Source: Rhodocyclaceae bacterium (lineage in GTDB: Bacteria; Pseudomonadota; Gammaproteobacteria; Burkholderiales; Rhodocyclaceae). From it: a DNA stretch of 64,000 nt. Of the stretch, positions 29,707 to 37,057 are shown one piece after another. The position numbers were made by a program, and so were the translations under genes. The stretch covers positions 1-64,000 of the forward strand of contig JAGTRP010000003.1 in NCBI GenBank assembly GCA_018261935.1. Direction: 5' to 3'. The first letter of the stretch is position 1, and the number at the start of each line of letters is the position of its first letter. Below the pieces are notes generated by a model. The model did no database searches. It was not told where the DNA came from and saw only the letters and a program-made list of their open reading frames with translations.

Positions 29707-29864
29707 TGGGCGCGGCCGTGGCTGAGGTGCAGGCACGGTTCCCGATAAACGCCGTGCGCGAAATCCTGAACGAGAAGGCATATCGGGGGAAGTGCGTTTT
29801 CTCGTTCGCGGCGGGGGGCGCGGTGGGGTGGGTCGTGCTTAATAGCCGGGGTCCGTGGCGTTGA
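29706..29864 (+). CDS. Small unknown protein of element A
   Basis: A 52-residue product (MGAAVAEVQARFPINAVREI...) with a weakly hydrophobic C-terminal half (AAGGAVGWVVL). Its start is the ATG inside the preceding stop. It overlaps the next gene by ten bases. The tight coupling is the main support for it being real. Confidence 0.5.
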   Translation: MGAAVAEVQARFPINAVREILNEKAYRGKCVFSFAAGGAVGWVVLNSRGPWR

Positions 29865-30151
29865 GTGCGGCCGTCATTCCATTGATTCGCGCCATGTCGG
29901 AGGACGACAAAAAGGCAATACTGGCGCAATGCTGGGCCGTGCTTGGCGGCGAATACGATCCGTTGCGCGTGGTGTGGGATGAACAGGCGACGTGCAAGGA
30001 TAGGAAGCTGCTGCTGGCGATGGCGGGGCGGTCTGCGGGGCGCTCCAAAGACCTTGCGGGCCGTTCCTGGCTAGACATCCCGAATAACGACAGGGTAGCG
30101 ATTGCCGGCGGGCTGCGGCGCTTCTCGGCGTGGGCGGAGCGGTTGAAATGA
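29855..30151 (+). CDS. Small unknown protein upstream of element A replication gene
   Basis: A 98-residue protein with a GTG start (MALSAAVIPLIRAMSEDDKK) and a C-terminal RVAIAGGLRRFSAWAERLK. Mixed charged and helical; no motif recognised. The stop overlaps the replication gene start as ATGA. A role in replication or its control is suggested only by coupling. Confidence 0.55.
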   Translation: MALSAAVIPLIRAMSEDDKKAILAQCWAVLGGEYDPLRVVWDEQATCKDRKLLLAMAGRSAGRSKDLAGRSWLDIPNNDRVAIAGGLRRFSAWAERLK

Positions 30152-32097
30152 CGGGCGCCGGATATGTGCGCCGCATTGATACGGTATTGGCCGGGGTAGA
30201 GCGAAAGGAGGCGCAGAGGGCGCAGAAATGGCTAGTTGGTCGGCTGTCGCTGATGCCTTGGCGGTGGGCCGCACATCTGCGGGCGGAGCATGGCAGGCGC
30301 GGAGGGTTGGAGTCTGCGGCGGCAAATATTTGGTTGATGAATTCGACTGAGCCGGGGCGCGGCCGGTTGCCGTTGTCGGTGTCGGATGACGACATCAGGG
30401 CGGCGGCAAAGGAGGCGGCGCAGGATGCCTCTGACTTGGTGGGATGGGTCGCTGGTGATGTGTTGATTGATCGCGGAGAAGCCTTTGCAGAGGCGACGCC
30501 CGGGGCAGATTGGGGGAAATACCTAGAGGCCGCAAAAGTGTCCAGGCTATATATCCTACTGAAAGGCCATTGCCATCGCTGGGGAATAGAACCGGCGGCA
30601 TGGGTAGAGGATTTTCCAGCGGCAGCAATACGGCGAATGACGTGCAATCGGTGGTGGTTGCGGAGGCTGCGGCGGGCTCATGGAAAACGAAGCGAAGGGG
30701 CGGCCATTGCCGGCGGAGTGGTTCGGCGCGGGCTGTGGCCTTATGCCTCGCAAGACGCAGTAGAGAGGCGGAAAGCCCAAAGGCGGCGCAATGCGCTTGC
30801 GTGCGAGGGCGCGGCGGTCCGGTGCGAGGACACGGGGGAGGAAATCCCCCTGGCCGATATCGTTGAGGGGTCGCTTGCCAATCCGACAGTAAAGCGGTCT
30901 GAACTCATGGTCAGAATCCGCGGGGCGGATGAGTACGCGGAGTTGGCCGGCTGGAAGTGCGAATTTTGGACGCTGACGGCTCCATCGCGGTTCCATTCCC
31001 AGCGAATAACGGGGGCATGTTCGGAGGCCAATCCAGGGTACGGCGAAGAGGACGAGGCGACGGGGCAGCGCAAGCCGTTGGACCCGTCAGACGGCCAGCG
31101 ATATCTATGCCGTGTCTGGTCAAGGGCGCGGGCAGCCTGGAAGCGGCGCGGGCTGGTGGTGGCTGGGCTGAGGACGGCGGAGCCGCACCACGACGGCACG
31201 CCTCATTGGCATTTGATCGTCTATGGGTCGGCGCGTGATCTGCGATTTGCGCGGCGACTGCTGCGGGTCTATGCGATGCGAGACACGCCGGATGAGCCGG
31301 GCGCCAGAAAGCACCGTTTCAACTACTTGAAGGCGCAGGGCGGGCGGGCCGGGGCGAGGTATGCGGCGAAGTACGTCGCCAAGAATATCGACGGCTATGG
31401 ATTGGATGCGGCGCGGGATACGGAGACCGGCAGGAAGATTTCATCGACGGTGGAGAGGGTTGATGCCTGGGCGGCTCATTGGGGTATTCGGCAATTCCAG
31501 TTTTTCGGAATGCCGCCGGTGACGGCATGGCGCGTGCTGCGCCGGGTGGCCGATGAGGTCGGGCCGAAAACCGCACCACTAGAGCGGGCGCGGCGGGCGG
31601 CCGATGAGTCGGATTGGTGCGAGTTCTGGCGGGCGTGCGAGGCCGGGGAATTCGAGATCGTGCGGCGTTCGGTTGGGCTGTCGGCTTACGGCGATGCAGC
31701 GGCGCCGCGAATTGCCGGGGTGGTGGAGGGCGGCCGGCGGGCAATGCTGCCGGTTAAGGATTGGGTGATCCATTGGGGAACGGGCGGCCGGCAGGGCGGC
31801 GAGGGAGACAAGCCAATCGCAGCAGTTCGGGGATTTGAGGCCGTGGAGCGGGAAGGCGCGGCGCTGGAGCCACTCAATAACCCATGGCGTTTCGAGCGGA
31901 GAGAGGCGCCGGCCAGGGCGGGCGGTTTTGCCTTTCCTCGGTCCGGTGTCAATAACTGTACGAATTTTGCCGAAGAGGCGGCCAGGGCTCTGCATGATTT
32001 TCCATCCCAAATAGATATTGTGAACACGATAGAAAAAAACTATCATGCCACCACGATCTATTTAGATCGCATATCGCAACCACCTAGGAGATTATGA
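30148..32097 (+). CDS. HUH-endonuclease replication initiator (P2 A / Phage_GPA-like)
   Basis: A 649-residue rolling-circle initiator. The HUH metal motif is PHWHLIVYG (His at 353 and 355), preceded by EFWTLTAPSRFHSQ. The tyrosine motif is YAAKYVAKNIDGYGLD with Y405 and Y409, the two-tyrosine arrangement of superfamily I initiators such as P2 A and phiX174 A. It nicks the origin, stays covalently attached and restarts replication. This is a different class from the initiators of elements B and C. The start overlaps the previous stop (ATGA), and the stop overlaps the next start (ATGA). Confidence 0.85.
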   Translation: MTGAGYVRRIDTVLAGVERKEAQRAQKWLVGRLSLMPWRWAAHLRAEHGRRGGLESAAANIWLMNSTEPGRGRLPLSVSDDDIRAAAKEAAQDASDLVGWVAGDVLIDRGEAFAEATPGADWGKYLEAAKVSRLYILLKGHCHRWGIEPAAWVEDFPAAAIRRMTCNRWWLRRLRRAHGKRSEGAAIAGGVVRRGLWPYASQDAVERRKAQRRRNALACEGAAVRCEDTGEEIPLADIVEGSLANPTVKRSELMVRIRGADEYAELAGWKCEFWTLTAPSRFHSQRITGACSEANPGYGEEDEATGQRKPLDPSDGQRYLCRVWSRARAAWKRRGLVVAGLRTAEPHHDGTPHWHLIVYGSARDLRFARRLLRVYAMRDTPDEPGARKHRFNYLKAQGGRAGARYAAKYVAKNIDGYGLDAARDTETGRKISSTVERVDAWAAHWGIRQFQFFGMPPVTAWRVLRRVADEVGPKTAPLERARRAADESDWCEFWRACEAGEFEIVRRSVGLSAYGDAAAPRIAGVVEGGRRAMLPVKDWVIHWGTGGRQGGEGDKPIAAVRGFEAVEREGAALEPLNNPWRFERREAPARAGGFAFPRSGVNNCTNFAEEAARALHDFPSQIDIVNTIEKNYHATTIYLDRISQPPRRL

Positions 32098-32633
32098 AAA
32101 TGCGTGCTACTCCCCGTTCCATCGCTGTCGCCCTGTCCGCTGCTCGGGCTCTGAATCCGAATGTCGCCTTGTCCTTCGCCGCCGTGGCGAAGGACAAGGG
32201 CCTGAAATTCACTGGCGTCGTCACTATCGGCGGCAATGACTACACCGTCGCAAACCCCAACGGGAAGGAAAAGACCTTTACCGCCGTGGATGACATGGTG
32301 AAGGTTCTGGCCTCCCATGTGCCGGTGGCATCGGGTGACTACGACATCAAGGTCAAGACCGGGACGCTGCTCCTGAAGGCTATCCCGGTGGATATGGTGA
32401 AGGCGGCAACTGCCGAAATCGCCCGCCTCACCACGATCAAGACCGGCCAGACCGCCGTCAAGACCGAACTCGAGGCCCAGCTTGCCCTCATGGCCGGCTG
32501 GGAAAACGGCAATCCGCTCCAGGTACAGCGCAAAGCGGCCGTGGAGGCGCAGAAGTCCGTTGTGGTCGATGACATCGCCGCCATCGACGCCGAAATTCTG
32601 GTCCAGCAGGGCATTGCCGGCGCCGGTGTTTAA
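32094..32633 (+). CDS. Unrecognised element A protein, candidate structural protein
   Basis: A 179-residue protein (MKMRATPRSIAVALSAARAL...) with a beta-rich middle (GLKFTGVVTIGGNDYTVANP) and a long C-terminal helix (LEAQLALMAG ... DDIAAIDAEILVQQG). Its codon use (many AAG, ATC, GAC) looks smoother and more highly-expressed-like than its neighbours. It is followed by a strong hairpin and a second terminator. Abundant expression and a beta-then-helix design would fit a virion or scaffold protein, but no family is recognised. Confidence 0.55.
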   Translation: MKMRATPRSIAVALSAARALNPNVALSFAAVAKDKGLKFTGVVTIGGNDYTVANPNGKEKTFTAVDDMVKVLASHVPVASGDYDIKVKTGTLLLKAIPVDMVKAATAEIARLTTIKTGQTAVKTELEAQLALMAGWENGNPLQVQRKAAVEAQKSVVVDDIAAIDAEILVQQGIAGAGV

Positions 32634-32641
32634 CGCCTGGA

Positions 32642-32665
32642 GCCCGCCGCTGAAAGGCGGCGGGC
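32642..32665 (+). terminator. GC-rich hairpin after gene 32094-32633
   Basis: Nine-base arms (32642-32650 and 32657-32665, GCCCGCCGC and complement) with a six-base loop begin nine bases after the stop codon. Only a weak T-rich tail (ATTCTGTCT) follows, so termination may be partial. Confidence 0.6.
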
Positions 32666-32687
32666 ATTCTGTCTGAGGAGAGGCGGG

Positions 32688-33131
32688 ATGGAAGAGGAAA
32701 TAAGGGGCGCTGCATTCACGATTGCAGCGCCTTTTTTACGCCGTGTTGAGGGCGTCAGGATGGTGCCGTACTGCTGCGAGGCGGGCCGGCTTACGAATGG
32801 TTGCGGCCATGTGCTGTTGCCGGGTGATCCTGCCGGGGCGGTGACGATGGGGCAGGTTGAGGCATGGCTATGGCAGGACATGAGCCGGGCGGCCGATGAA
32901 ATCGACGTGCCGGGGCTGTCTGCAAACGAGGCGGCGGCGCTGCTTTCGTTCGTGTTCAACGTGGGTGCGGGCGCCTGGAAGAAATCGACCCTGCGGCGAA
33001 TGCTGCTCAATGGCGACAAGCGCGGCGCGGCGGATCAGTTTCGGCTGTGGTGCCATGTCGGCGGGCGGCGCTCGGAAGGGCTGGCGAAGCGGCGGGCGAA
33101 TGAGCGGGCTATTTTCTTGGGAGAAATTTGA
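32688..33131 (+). CDS. GH24 lysozyme-like endolysin
   Basis: A 147-residue endolysin of the T4/lambdoid GH24 lysozyme family. The catalytic Glu is in FLRRVEGVRMVPYCCEAG, followed by the glycine loop LTNGCGHVL. LSANEAAALLSFVFNVGAGA and the terminal GLAKRRANERAIFLGE match the family C-terminus. It has no signal-anchor, so a holin would be needed. AGGAGAGGCGGG precedes the ATG. Filamentous phages do not lyse, so this argues against element A being an inovirus. Confidence 0.88.
   Translation: MEEEIRGAAFTIAAPFLRRVEGVRMVPYCCEAGRLTNGCGHVLLPGDPAGAVTMGQVEAWLWQDMSRAADEIDVPGLSANEAAALLSFVFNVGAGAWKKSTLRRMLLNGDKRGAADQFRLWCHVGGRRSEGLAKRRANERAIFLGEI
32706..32737 (+). terminator. Rho-independent terminator embedded in the start of the lysozyme gene
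   Basis: GGCGCTGCA (32706-32714) pairs exactly with TGCAGCGCC (32723-32731) across an eight-base loop and is followed directly by six T. It lies within codons 7-17 of the lysozyme gene, so translation of the lysozyme start would compete with hairpin formation. Confidence 0.75.
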
Positions 33132-33299
33132 ATGCCGAAAAGCGTAAAGGACCGGCTGGCTGAACCATCAACCTGGGCGGGTATCGCGGCCATGCTCGGG
33201 CCATGGGCGGCAATCCTGCCGGGAACGGCCGGGCTGGTGGTGGGTGGGGTAGCGGCCTCGTGCGGGTCGGTGGCCGTGTGGCTGCGGGAGGGCCGGTAA
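33132..33299 (+). CDS. Small holin-like membrane protein
   Basis: A 55-residue protein directly after the lysozyme (stop-start TGAATG). It contains two hydrophobic segments (TWAGIAAMLGPWAAILPG; TAGLVVGGVAASCGSVAVWL) and a short basic end (REGR). Size, location and topology are those of a phage holin, although no named family is recognised. Its stop overlaps the next start (TAATG). Confidence 0.65.
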   Translation: MPKSVKDRLAEPSTWAGIAAMLGPWAAILPGTAGLVVGGVAASCGSVAVWLREGR

Positions 33300-33730
33300 T
33301 GAAGATCAGGCATAGGAAGGAATGCCTGCTGCCGAACGGGGAAGATCAACGGGAAATCCAGCCTTCCGACTGGAACGAATATCACGATGTGGCCCCCGAT
33401 GACTTGCCCGTTGTGGTGGCTAATGCGGCCACTGGCGAGGCGGCCAATTGCTCGGCGGTAGTGGAGGCGGTAGCCATCGGCAGGCTTCTGTTTGTCTCGG
33501 GCCGGCTGGATATGGCCGAGGAAGTAGCAGGGGTCAATATCAGGCTGGAAGGCGTATCGGCCGCAATGAAGCGATGCAGGATCAGGGCAGAGGTTGAGGG
33601 CTTTGCAGACATCCAACTAGAGGCCGGAAACGATGAGGCGGGACAGCTAGTGCTTAGGGCAATGGTCCCCCTGGCGGCCGGTGCAAAGATCAGCTTTGCA
33701 GGCTTTGTGCCGGTGGCCTGTGTTCTCTAG
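33299..33730 (+). CDS. Unrecognised beta-rich protein of element A
   Basis: A 143-residue protein (MKIRHRKECLLPNGEDQREI...) with alternating hydrophobic strands (VVEAVAIGRLLFVSG; GVNIRLEGV; QLVLRAMVPLAAGAKISFAG). The strand pattern would suit a compact jelly-roll or spike domain, but this is speculative. Translationally coupled to the holin-like gene. Confidence 0.5.
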   Translation: MKIRHRKECLLPNGEDQREIQPSDWNEYHDVAPDDLPVVVANAATGEAANCSAVVEAVAIGRLLFVSGRLDMAEEVAGVNIRLEGVSAAMKRCRIRAEVEGFADIQLEAGNDEAGQLVLRAMVPLAAGAKISFAGFVPVACVL

Positions 33731-33776
33731 ATCATTCTATTGCGGCGCGTTCTTTCGGGGCTATGTCGGGCCGGTA

Positions 33777-34127
33777 ATGGCGCAAGCGGCGCTAGTGGAA
33801 GGAAAGGACGCAATCGCGGCAAGGGGGCGCCTGTACGTGGATGGGCGGGCGCTGATAGGTCCAGCGGGAAAAACGTTTGAATTCAAGTCGGCCGAGTCGG
33901 CGGCGCTGTGGGCGTCAATCAACAAGCAGCGCGGAGAGCGGGAAAGGGAGTTGATCGCAACGATTGGGGCGGAAAACGTTGCCGTGTATCGGGCCAGGAA
34001 GCGGGGGGCGTTGGAGACCGTAGCCGGAAACGTCATAGCGGCGGCGGGGCGTCTGGCCAATGGAGCCAAACGGGAGGCGCTGATAGCCGAATCCTTTTTT
34101 TTGATGGAGAAATGGAATGGTAACTAG
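33777..34127 (+). CDS. Unrecognised small protein of element A
   Basis: A 116-residue protein starting MAQAALVEGKDAIAARGRLY. A short beta N-terminal part (LYVDGRALIGPAGKTFEFKS) precedes a long charged helix (SINKQRGERERELIATIGAE). No family recognised. It overlaps the HU-like gene by 11 bases. Confidence 0.5.
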   Translation: MAQAALVEGKDAIAARGRLYVDGRALIGPAGKTFEFKSAESAALWASINKQRGERERELIATIGAENVAVYRARKRGALETVAGNVIAAAGRLANGAKREALIAESFFLMEKWNGN

Positions 34128-34416
34128 CGATCTGGTTGATTATCTAATAAAGGCTCAAGGCTTTACACCGGGCCAAGCCCGAATAGCCGTTGGGTCAATG
34201 GTCTCGATGATGGAGGGGGCGCTAATGGAGGGAGGCGTCGTAAAACTTTTTCGATTCGGTACGCTATGTATAAGGCAAATGCGGACGCGCCGCGTAAGGG
34301 TGCCGGCGGGATTCTCGGACACAGCACCGGCTGTCCATTGGGTGACTGCGCGGCCGGTACGTACCGTAAAGTTCGTTACGTCGCCAACATTCAAGAAGTG
34401 GTTAAACAGAGTATGA
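34117..34416 (+). CDS. HU/IHF-like DNA-binding protein
   Basis: A 99-residue protein with the HU fold: an N-terminal helical pair (LVDYLIKAQGFTPGQARIAV, SMVSMMEGALMEG), then VVKLFRFGTLCIRQMRTRRV at the start of the DNA-binding arm, and VKFVTSPTFKKWLNRV at the C-terminus. The arm is shorter and more basic than in chromosomal HU. It may organise element DNA or act as a replication or regulation cofactor. The stop overlaps the next gene by ATGA. Confidence 0.75.
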   Translation: MVTSDLVDYLIKAQGFTPGQARIAVGSMVSMMEGALMEGGVVKLFRFGTLCIRQMRTRRVRVPAGFSDTAPAVHWVTARPVRTVKFVTSPTFKKWLNRV

Positions 34417-34565
34417 GGGTGCCGAAAATCCAAAAACCGAGGCAGAGGGGAAAGGTCGTTGAGGCGAAAGAGGCCATGAACGCAGGGGATCAAGTGAAAT
34501 TAGCTCTTGCGTTGGTGCAACACGCCAGAAACCGCCAGCGGTGGGCGAAGGAAAAAACCAAGTAG
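34413..34565 (+). CDS. Small basic protein, last gene of element A operon
   Basis: A 50-residue protein rich in Lys/Arg (MRVPKIQKPRQRGKVVEAKE; HARNRQRWAKEKTK), coupled to the HU-like gene by ATGA. It could bind nucleic acid. It is followed after 19 bases by a clear terminator. Confidence 0.5.
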   Translation: MRVPKIQKPRQRGKVVEAKEAMNAGDQVKLALALVQHARNRQRWAKEKTK

Positions 34566-34584
34566 CGGAAGTCAATGCAAGAAA

Positions 34585-34608
34585 GCGGCCAGACGGCCGC
34601 TTTTTTTT
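34585..34608 (+). terminator. Rho-independent terminator of element A first operon
   Basis: GCGGCC-AGAC-GGCCGC followed by eight T, 19 bases downstream of the last small gene. It separates the replication/lysis operon from the second module. Confidence 0.85.
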
Positions 34609-34925
34609 CGACTATAGACCGATGTTCGACCTGTAGGCGAAAAGAAGCAAAATGGACTGACGCACGGAAAACACGAACGGCCTTTCGATATCGGGCAGTA
34701 GCGGGCCGACATACGCATAGGCAAGGCGATGAATGCGGCTTGTGACTTTTGGGGCTTGCTGATATCCAATATGGCGCGAACAAAAACGCGAAACGGCGAC
34801 CCAAATTCTAAAACGTCCGAAATAGCGGGCTATTTCTAGCGAAAAAAATCTTTTCCCTGGAAAAGTGCGGAGCCTCCATTACACGAAGAATCGCAATCAG
34901 AATTGGGCGAAAAAACCAAAAATCG
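34609..34925. other. Non-coding AT-richer stretch between element A modules
   Basis: About 320 bases with no convincing gene on either strand. The only longer reading frame, on the minus strand, is Ser/Arg/Cys-rich and unlike a protein. A TTACACGAAGAATCGC sequence near 34879-34894 partly echoes the inverted repeat that starts at 34926. It may hold regulatory sites or a replication origin for the element; nothing decisive is visible. Confidence 0.4.
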
Positions 34926-35004
34926 AATTACACCTAATCGCTAAAAAAAAATACTATTTTTTGGGTAAAATTTTTGTCTTAGAATAGGCCGATTAGGTGT
35001 AATT
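34926..35004. promoter_or_regulatory. 15-bp perfect inverted repeat flanking an A/T-rich spacer
   Basis: AATTACACCTAATCG (34926-34940) is matched exactly by CGATTAGGTGTAATT (34990-35004). The 49-base spacer is very A/T-rich (a nine-A run, TTTTTTGGG, TAGAAT). The right arm ends 36 bases before the gene at 35040. Likely paired operators around a promoter, or an origin. Confidence 0.65.
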
Positions 35005-35039
35005 TACTTTTTGATTTTTTCAGGGAATAGGGGGGTGAA

Positions 35040-35789
35040 ATGGCGGAGGCTTTCGAGAAACTAGGGGGCGTCGTGTTCTTCTTGGACGCCGTTGCGCAAG
35101 CGGAAGGAAAGGGGGAAGGGTACGTGTCCCAAGCGGCGCGGGAAGAGGCGGCGCAAGCGGCAAAAAACGTCGCGCCTGCGATGGAGGCGGCAGCGGCGGC
35201 GGCTATCGGGTGGATGCTGGAAAAGCGCCTGGAAGGCGTCATGCTCGATCCAAACGATCCGTTCTCGGACGCCTCATTGTCGGGGGCGCTGTCGCAAATT
35301 CTAGGCGTGCCGGTGGCGTCGGTGCGGGATAGGGAGGCGCTAAAAGACGCATTGAAGCGGGCGGTTACGCTGAGGCTGTCGCAAGAGACCGGCGTTCAAT
35401 TCAGAGACGTGTTTGATAGGGCTCTGCTGCGTCAAGACGTGGTAAGGGCAATCGGTGCGCGGTCGTCGCAAGTAGTGCCGGGCCTGGAGTTGCGGGACCT
35501 GTCGGACAGGGCGACGACAACCGAGGATGTGGGCATTTATGCGGCTCGGGTGGTCTCGGATTTCACGGGGATCAATTTCCAGAATTTGCGAAGCGCCCAG
35601 CAAATAAAAGAGGATGTCTATGCCTGGGCAATGCCGATTCTGCGAGACCAAATATATGACGGCGCGGAGGATGGAGCGGGTGACTACAAACGGCCTTTGA
35701 AGATGAGCAAGAAAGCGGTAAGGAATCGAGAGGCGCAAAGGCGGTTTCGGGCAAAGTGGGGAATCAGAGAAAAATATGAAAGGCTGTGA
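35040..35789 (+). CDS. Novel repeat protein 1 of element A with basic-region-like tail
   Basis: A 249-residue protein not recognised. From about residue 60 on it consists of four or five loose 30-35-residue units with the pattern hydrophobic-x-hydrophobic ... D ... helix ... G (e.g. VQFRDVFDRALLRQDVVRAI; LELRDLSDRATTTEDVGIYA). The C-terminus MSKKAVRNREAQRRFRAKWG is strikingly like a bZIP basic region (N-x-x-A-x-x-x-R/F). It is paralogous to the next gene. Base composition is lower in GC than in neighbours. DNA or RNA binding is inferred. Confidence 0.6.
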   Translation: MAEAFEKLGGVVFFLDAVAQAEGKGEGYVSQAAREEAAQAAKNVAPAMEAAAAAAIGWMLEKRLEGVMLDPNDPFSDASLSGALSQILGVPVASVRDREALKDALKRAVTLRLSQETGVQFRDVFDRALLRQDVVRAIGARSSQVVPGLELRDLSDRATTTEDVGIYAARVVSDFTGINFQNLRSAQQIKEDVYAWAMPILRDQIYDGAEDGAGDYKRPLKMSKKAVRNREAQRRFRAKWGIREKYERL

Positions 35790-35792
35790 AAA

Positions 35793-36593
35793 ATGGACGA
35801 TCTGAAAATAGCAATTGCCGATACGGCGATAGGGAAGATAAAGGAGGGTCTAGGATATTGGGACCCGGATAGAGCCGTTGCCAGGGCAACAGGAAAGGAG
35901 CGCGGCAAGACGCTATTTGATTTGGCGGGGTTTGCGAGGACTCAAGACAGAATATTTGAAGTCGTAAGAACTGATAGTTTTTACGGTGCGGTGCTAGATG
36001 CGGCGGAAGGCTGGGCAGCAAAGCAAATAGAAAAAAAGCTGGGCCTATTGCTGGAGCATGGAATTAATGAGGAAAGCCTTGCACGGGCAATAGGAAAGCG
36101 GGCGGGAATCGTGCTGCGGTCTCTGCACGATATCGAAATCATAAAAGAGGACCTGATACGGGCAGCGGCCGATGAAATAGAAAAGCGCCTAAGTATACAT
36201 TTCGAGCATGTTGTTAGAACGGCAGATGACTTGATGCACGGGCTGGAGCGGCGGGCGGCGGCCGAGATAGAAAAGCGGGTGCCTGACTTGGTGCTGCATG
36301 ACTTATTCGACATGGCGACGACTGAAAACGACTTGAAAATATGGGCCGTGTCGAAAATAAAACAAAGAACCGGAATTCCGCTTAGGGACCCCACGGATTT
36401 TGAGAAGTCAAAACAGGACATATTAAATTGGGCGGAGCCGGAAATTCGGCGGCGCCTGAACATTACGGGCTCAAGCATGGGGGGCGGACTGAAAATGACG
36501 AAGAAGGCCATAAAGAACAGGATGGCGCAGAGGCGGTTTTACGAGGCTCATGGGAACCGGAAGAAGTATTACCCGGTCATGCCGGCGCAATGA
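35793..36593 (+). CDS. Novel repeat protein 2 of element A with basic-region-like tail
   Basis: A 266-residue paralogue of the preceding protein. It has the same unit pattern (IVLRSLHDIEIIKEDLIRAA; LVLHDLFDMATTENDLKIWA; IPLRDPTDFEKSKQDILNWA) and the matching C-terminus MTKKAIKNRMAQRRFYEAHG. The start lies four bases after the previous stop. No family recognised. The shared basic tail implies that both contact the same nucleic acid or virion partner. Lower GC with many ATA and AAA codons indicates recent transfer. Confidence 0.6.
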   Translation: MDDLKIAIADTAIGKIKEGLGYWDPDRAVARATGKERGKTLFDLAGFARTQDRIFEVVRTDSFYGAVLDAAEGWAAKQIEKKLGLLLEHGINEESLARAIGKRAGIVLRSLHDIEIIKEDLIRAAADEIEKRLSIHFEHVVRTADDLMHGLERRAAAEIEKRVPDLVLHDLFDMATTENDLKIWAVSKIKQRTGIPLRDPTDFEKSKQDILNWAEPEIRRRLNITGSSMGGGLKMTKKAIKNRMAQRRFYEAHGNRKKYYPVMPAQ

Positions 36594-36664
36594 CGGCAAC
36601 ATAGCGAGGGGATACAATGGGCGGGCGGCCAGCGGTATGGCGCGCACCATGAAAGGAGGAAGGT

Positions 36665-36982
36665 ATGAAGCGGGCTCTAATGGCTATGGCGGTACTTATT
36701 GCAGGCGCGGCGTGGGCGACAGATGGAGCCGCGAACCAGCATAAGCGGAAGGCTCACCACTCAACAGCGGAGGCAAGGCACAAGCAATCCACCGTGATAG
36801 GGATTGGAGCCGGGCAAGAGGCGCCTAGAACGGCAATGCTTGCGCCTAGAACGGCAATGCCAGCCATGCCGGCAATGCCAGCGATGCCGGGGGATTGCGT
36901 GTGCGGAGGGAAAACGGCGTGCATAGGAGAGAGAGGCGGAAAATACTGCATAGCCGGGAACGGAAAGCGGCGGTACATCTGA
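36665..36982 (+). CDS. Small secreted Cys-containing protein of element A
   Basis: A 105-residue protein with a signal peptide (MKRALMAMAVLIAGAAWA), a His/Lys-rich mature start, two APRTAM repeats followed by PAMPAMPAMP, and a C-terminal four-cysteine module (CVCGGKTACIGERGGKYC). GAAAGGAGGAAGGT gives a strong ribosome site. Probably periplasmic or on the particle surface. No family recognised. Confidence 0.6.
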   Translation: MKRALMAMAVLIAGAAWATDGAANQHKRKAHHSTAEARHKQSTVIGIGAGQEAPRTAMLAPRTAMPAMPAMPAMPGDCVCGGKTACIGERGGKYCIAGNGKRRYI

Positions 36983-37000
36983 GGGGGCAGAAGGTCAGAG

Positions 37001-37032
37001 AGGCCGGGGTCATGTGACCGCCGGCCTTTTTT
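37001..37032 (+). terminator. Rho-independent terminator of element A second module
   Basis: AGGCCGG/CCGGCCT outer stem with a nested GGTCA/TGACC inner stem and a T-run directly after, located 18 bases past the secreted protein gene. It also separates the converging minus-strand frame ending at 37058. Confidence 0.85.
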
Positions 37033-37057
37033 ATTTGGCCGTCATAGTGGCCGCCTA

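Noticed and set aside
34490-34804. Minus-strand gene in the gap between the two element A modules
   Set aside because: Ser/Arg/Cys-rich composition, no ribosome site, and its 3' end lies under the genuine small basic gene and terminator.
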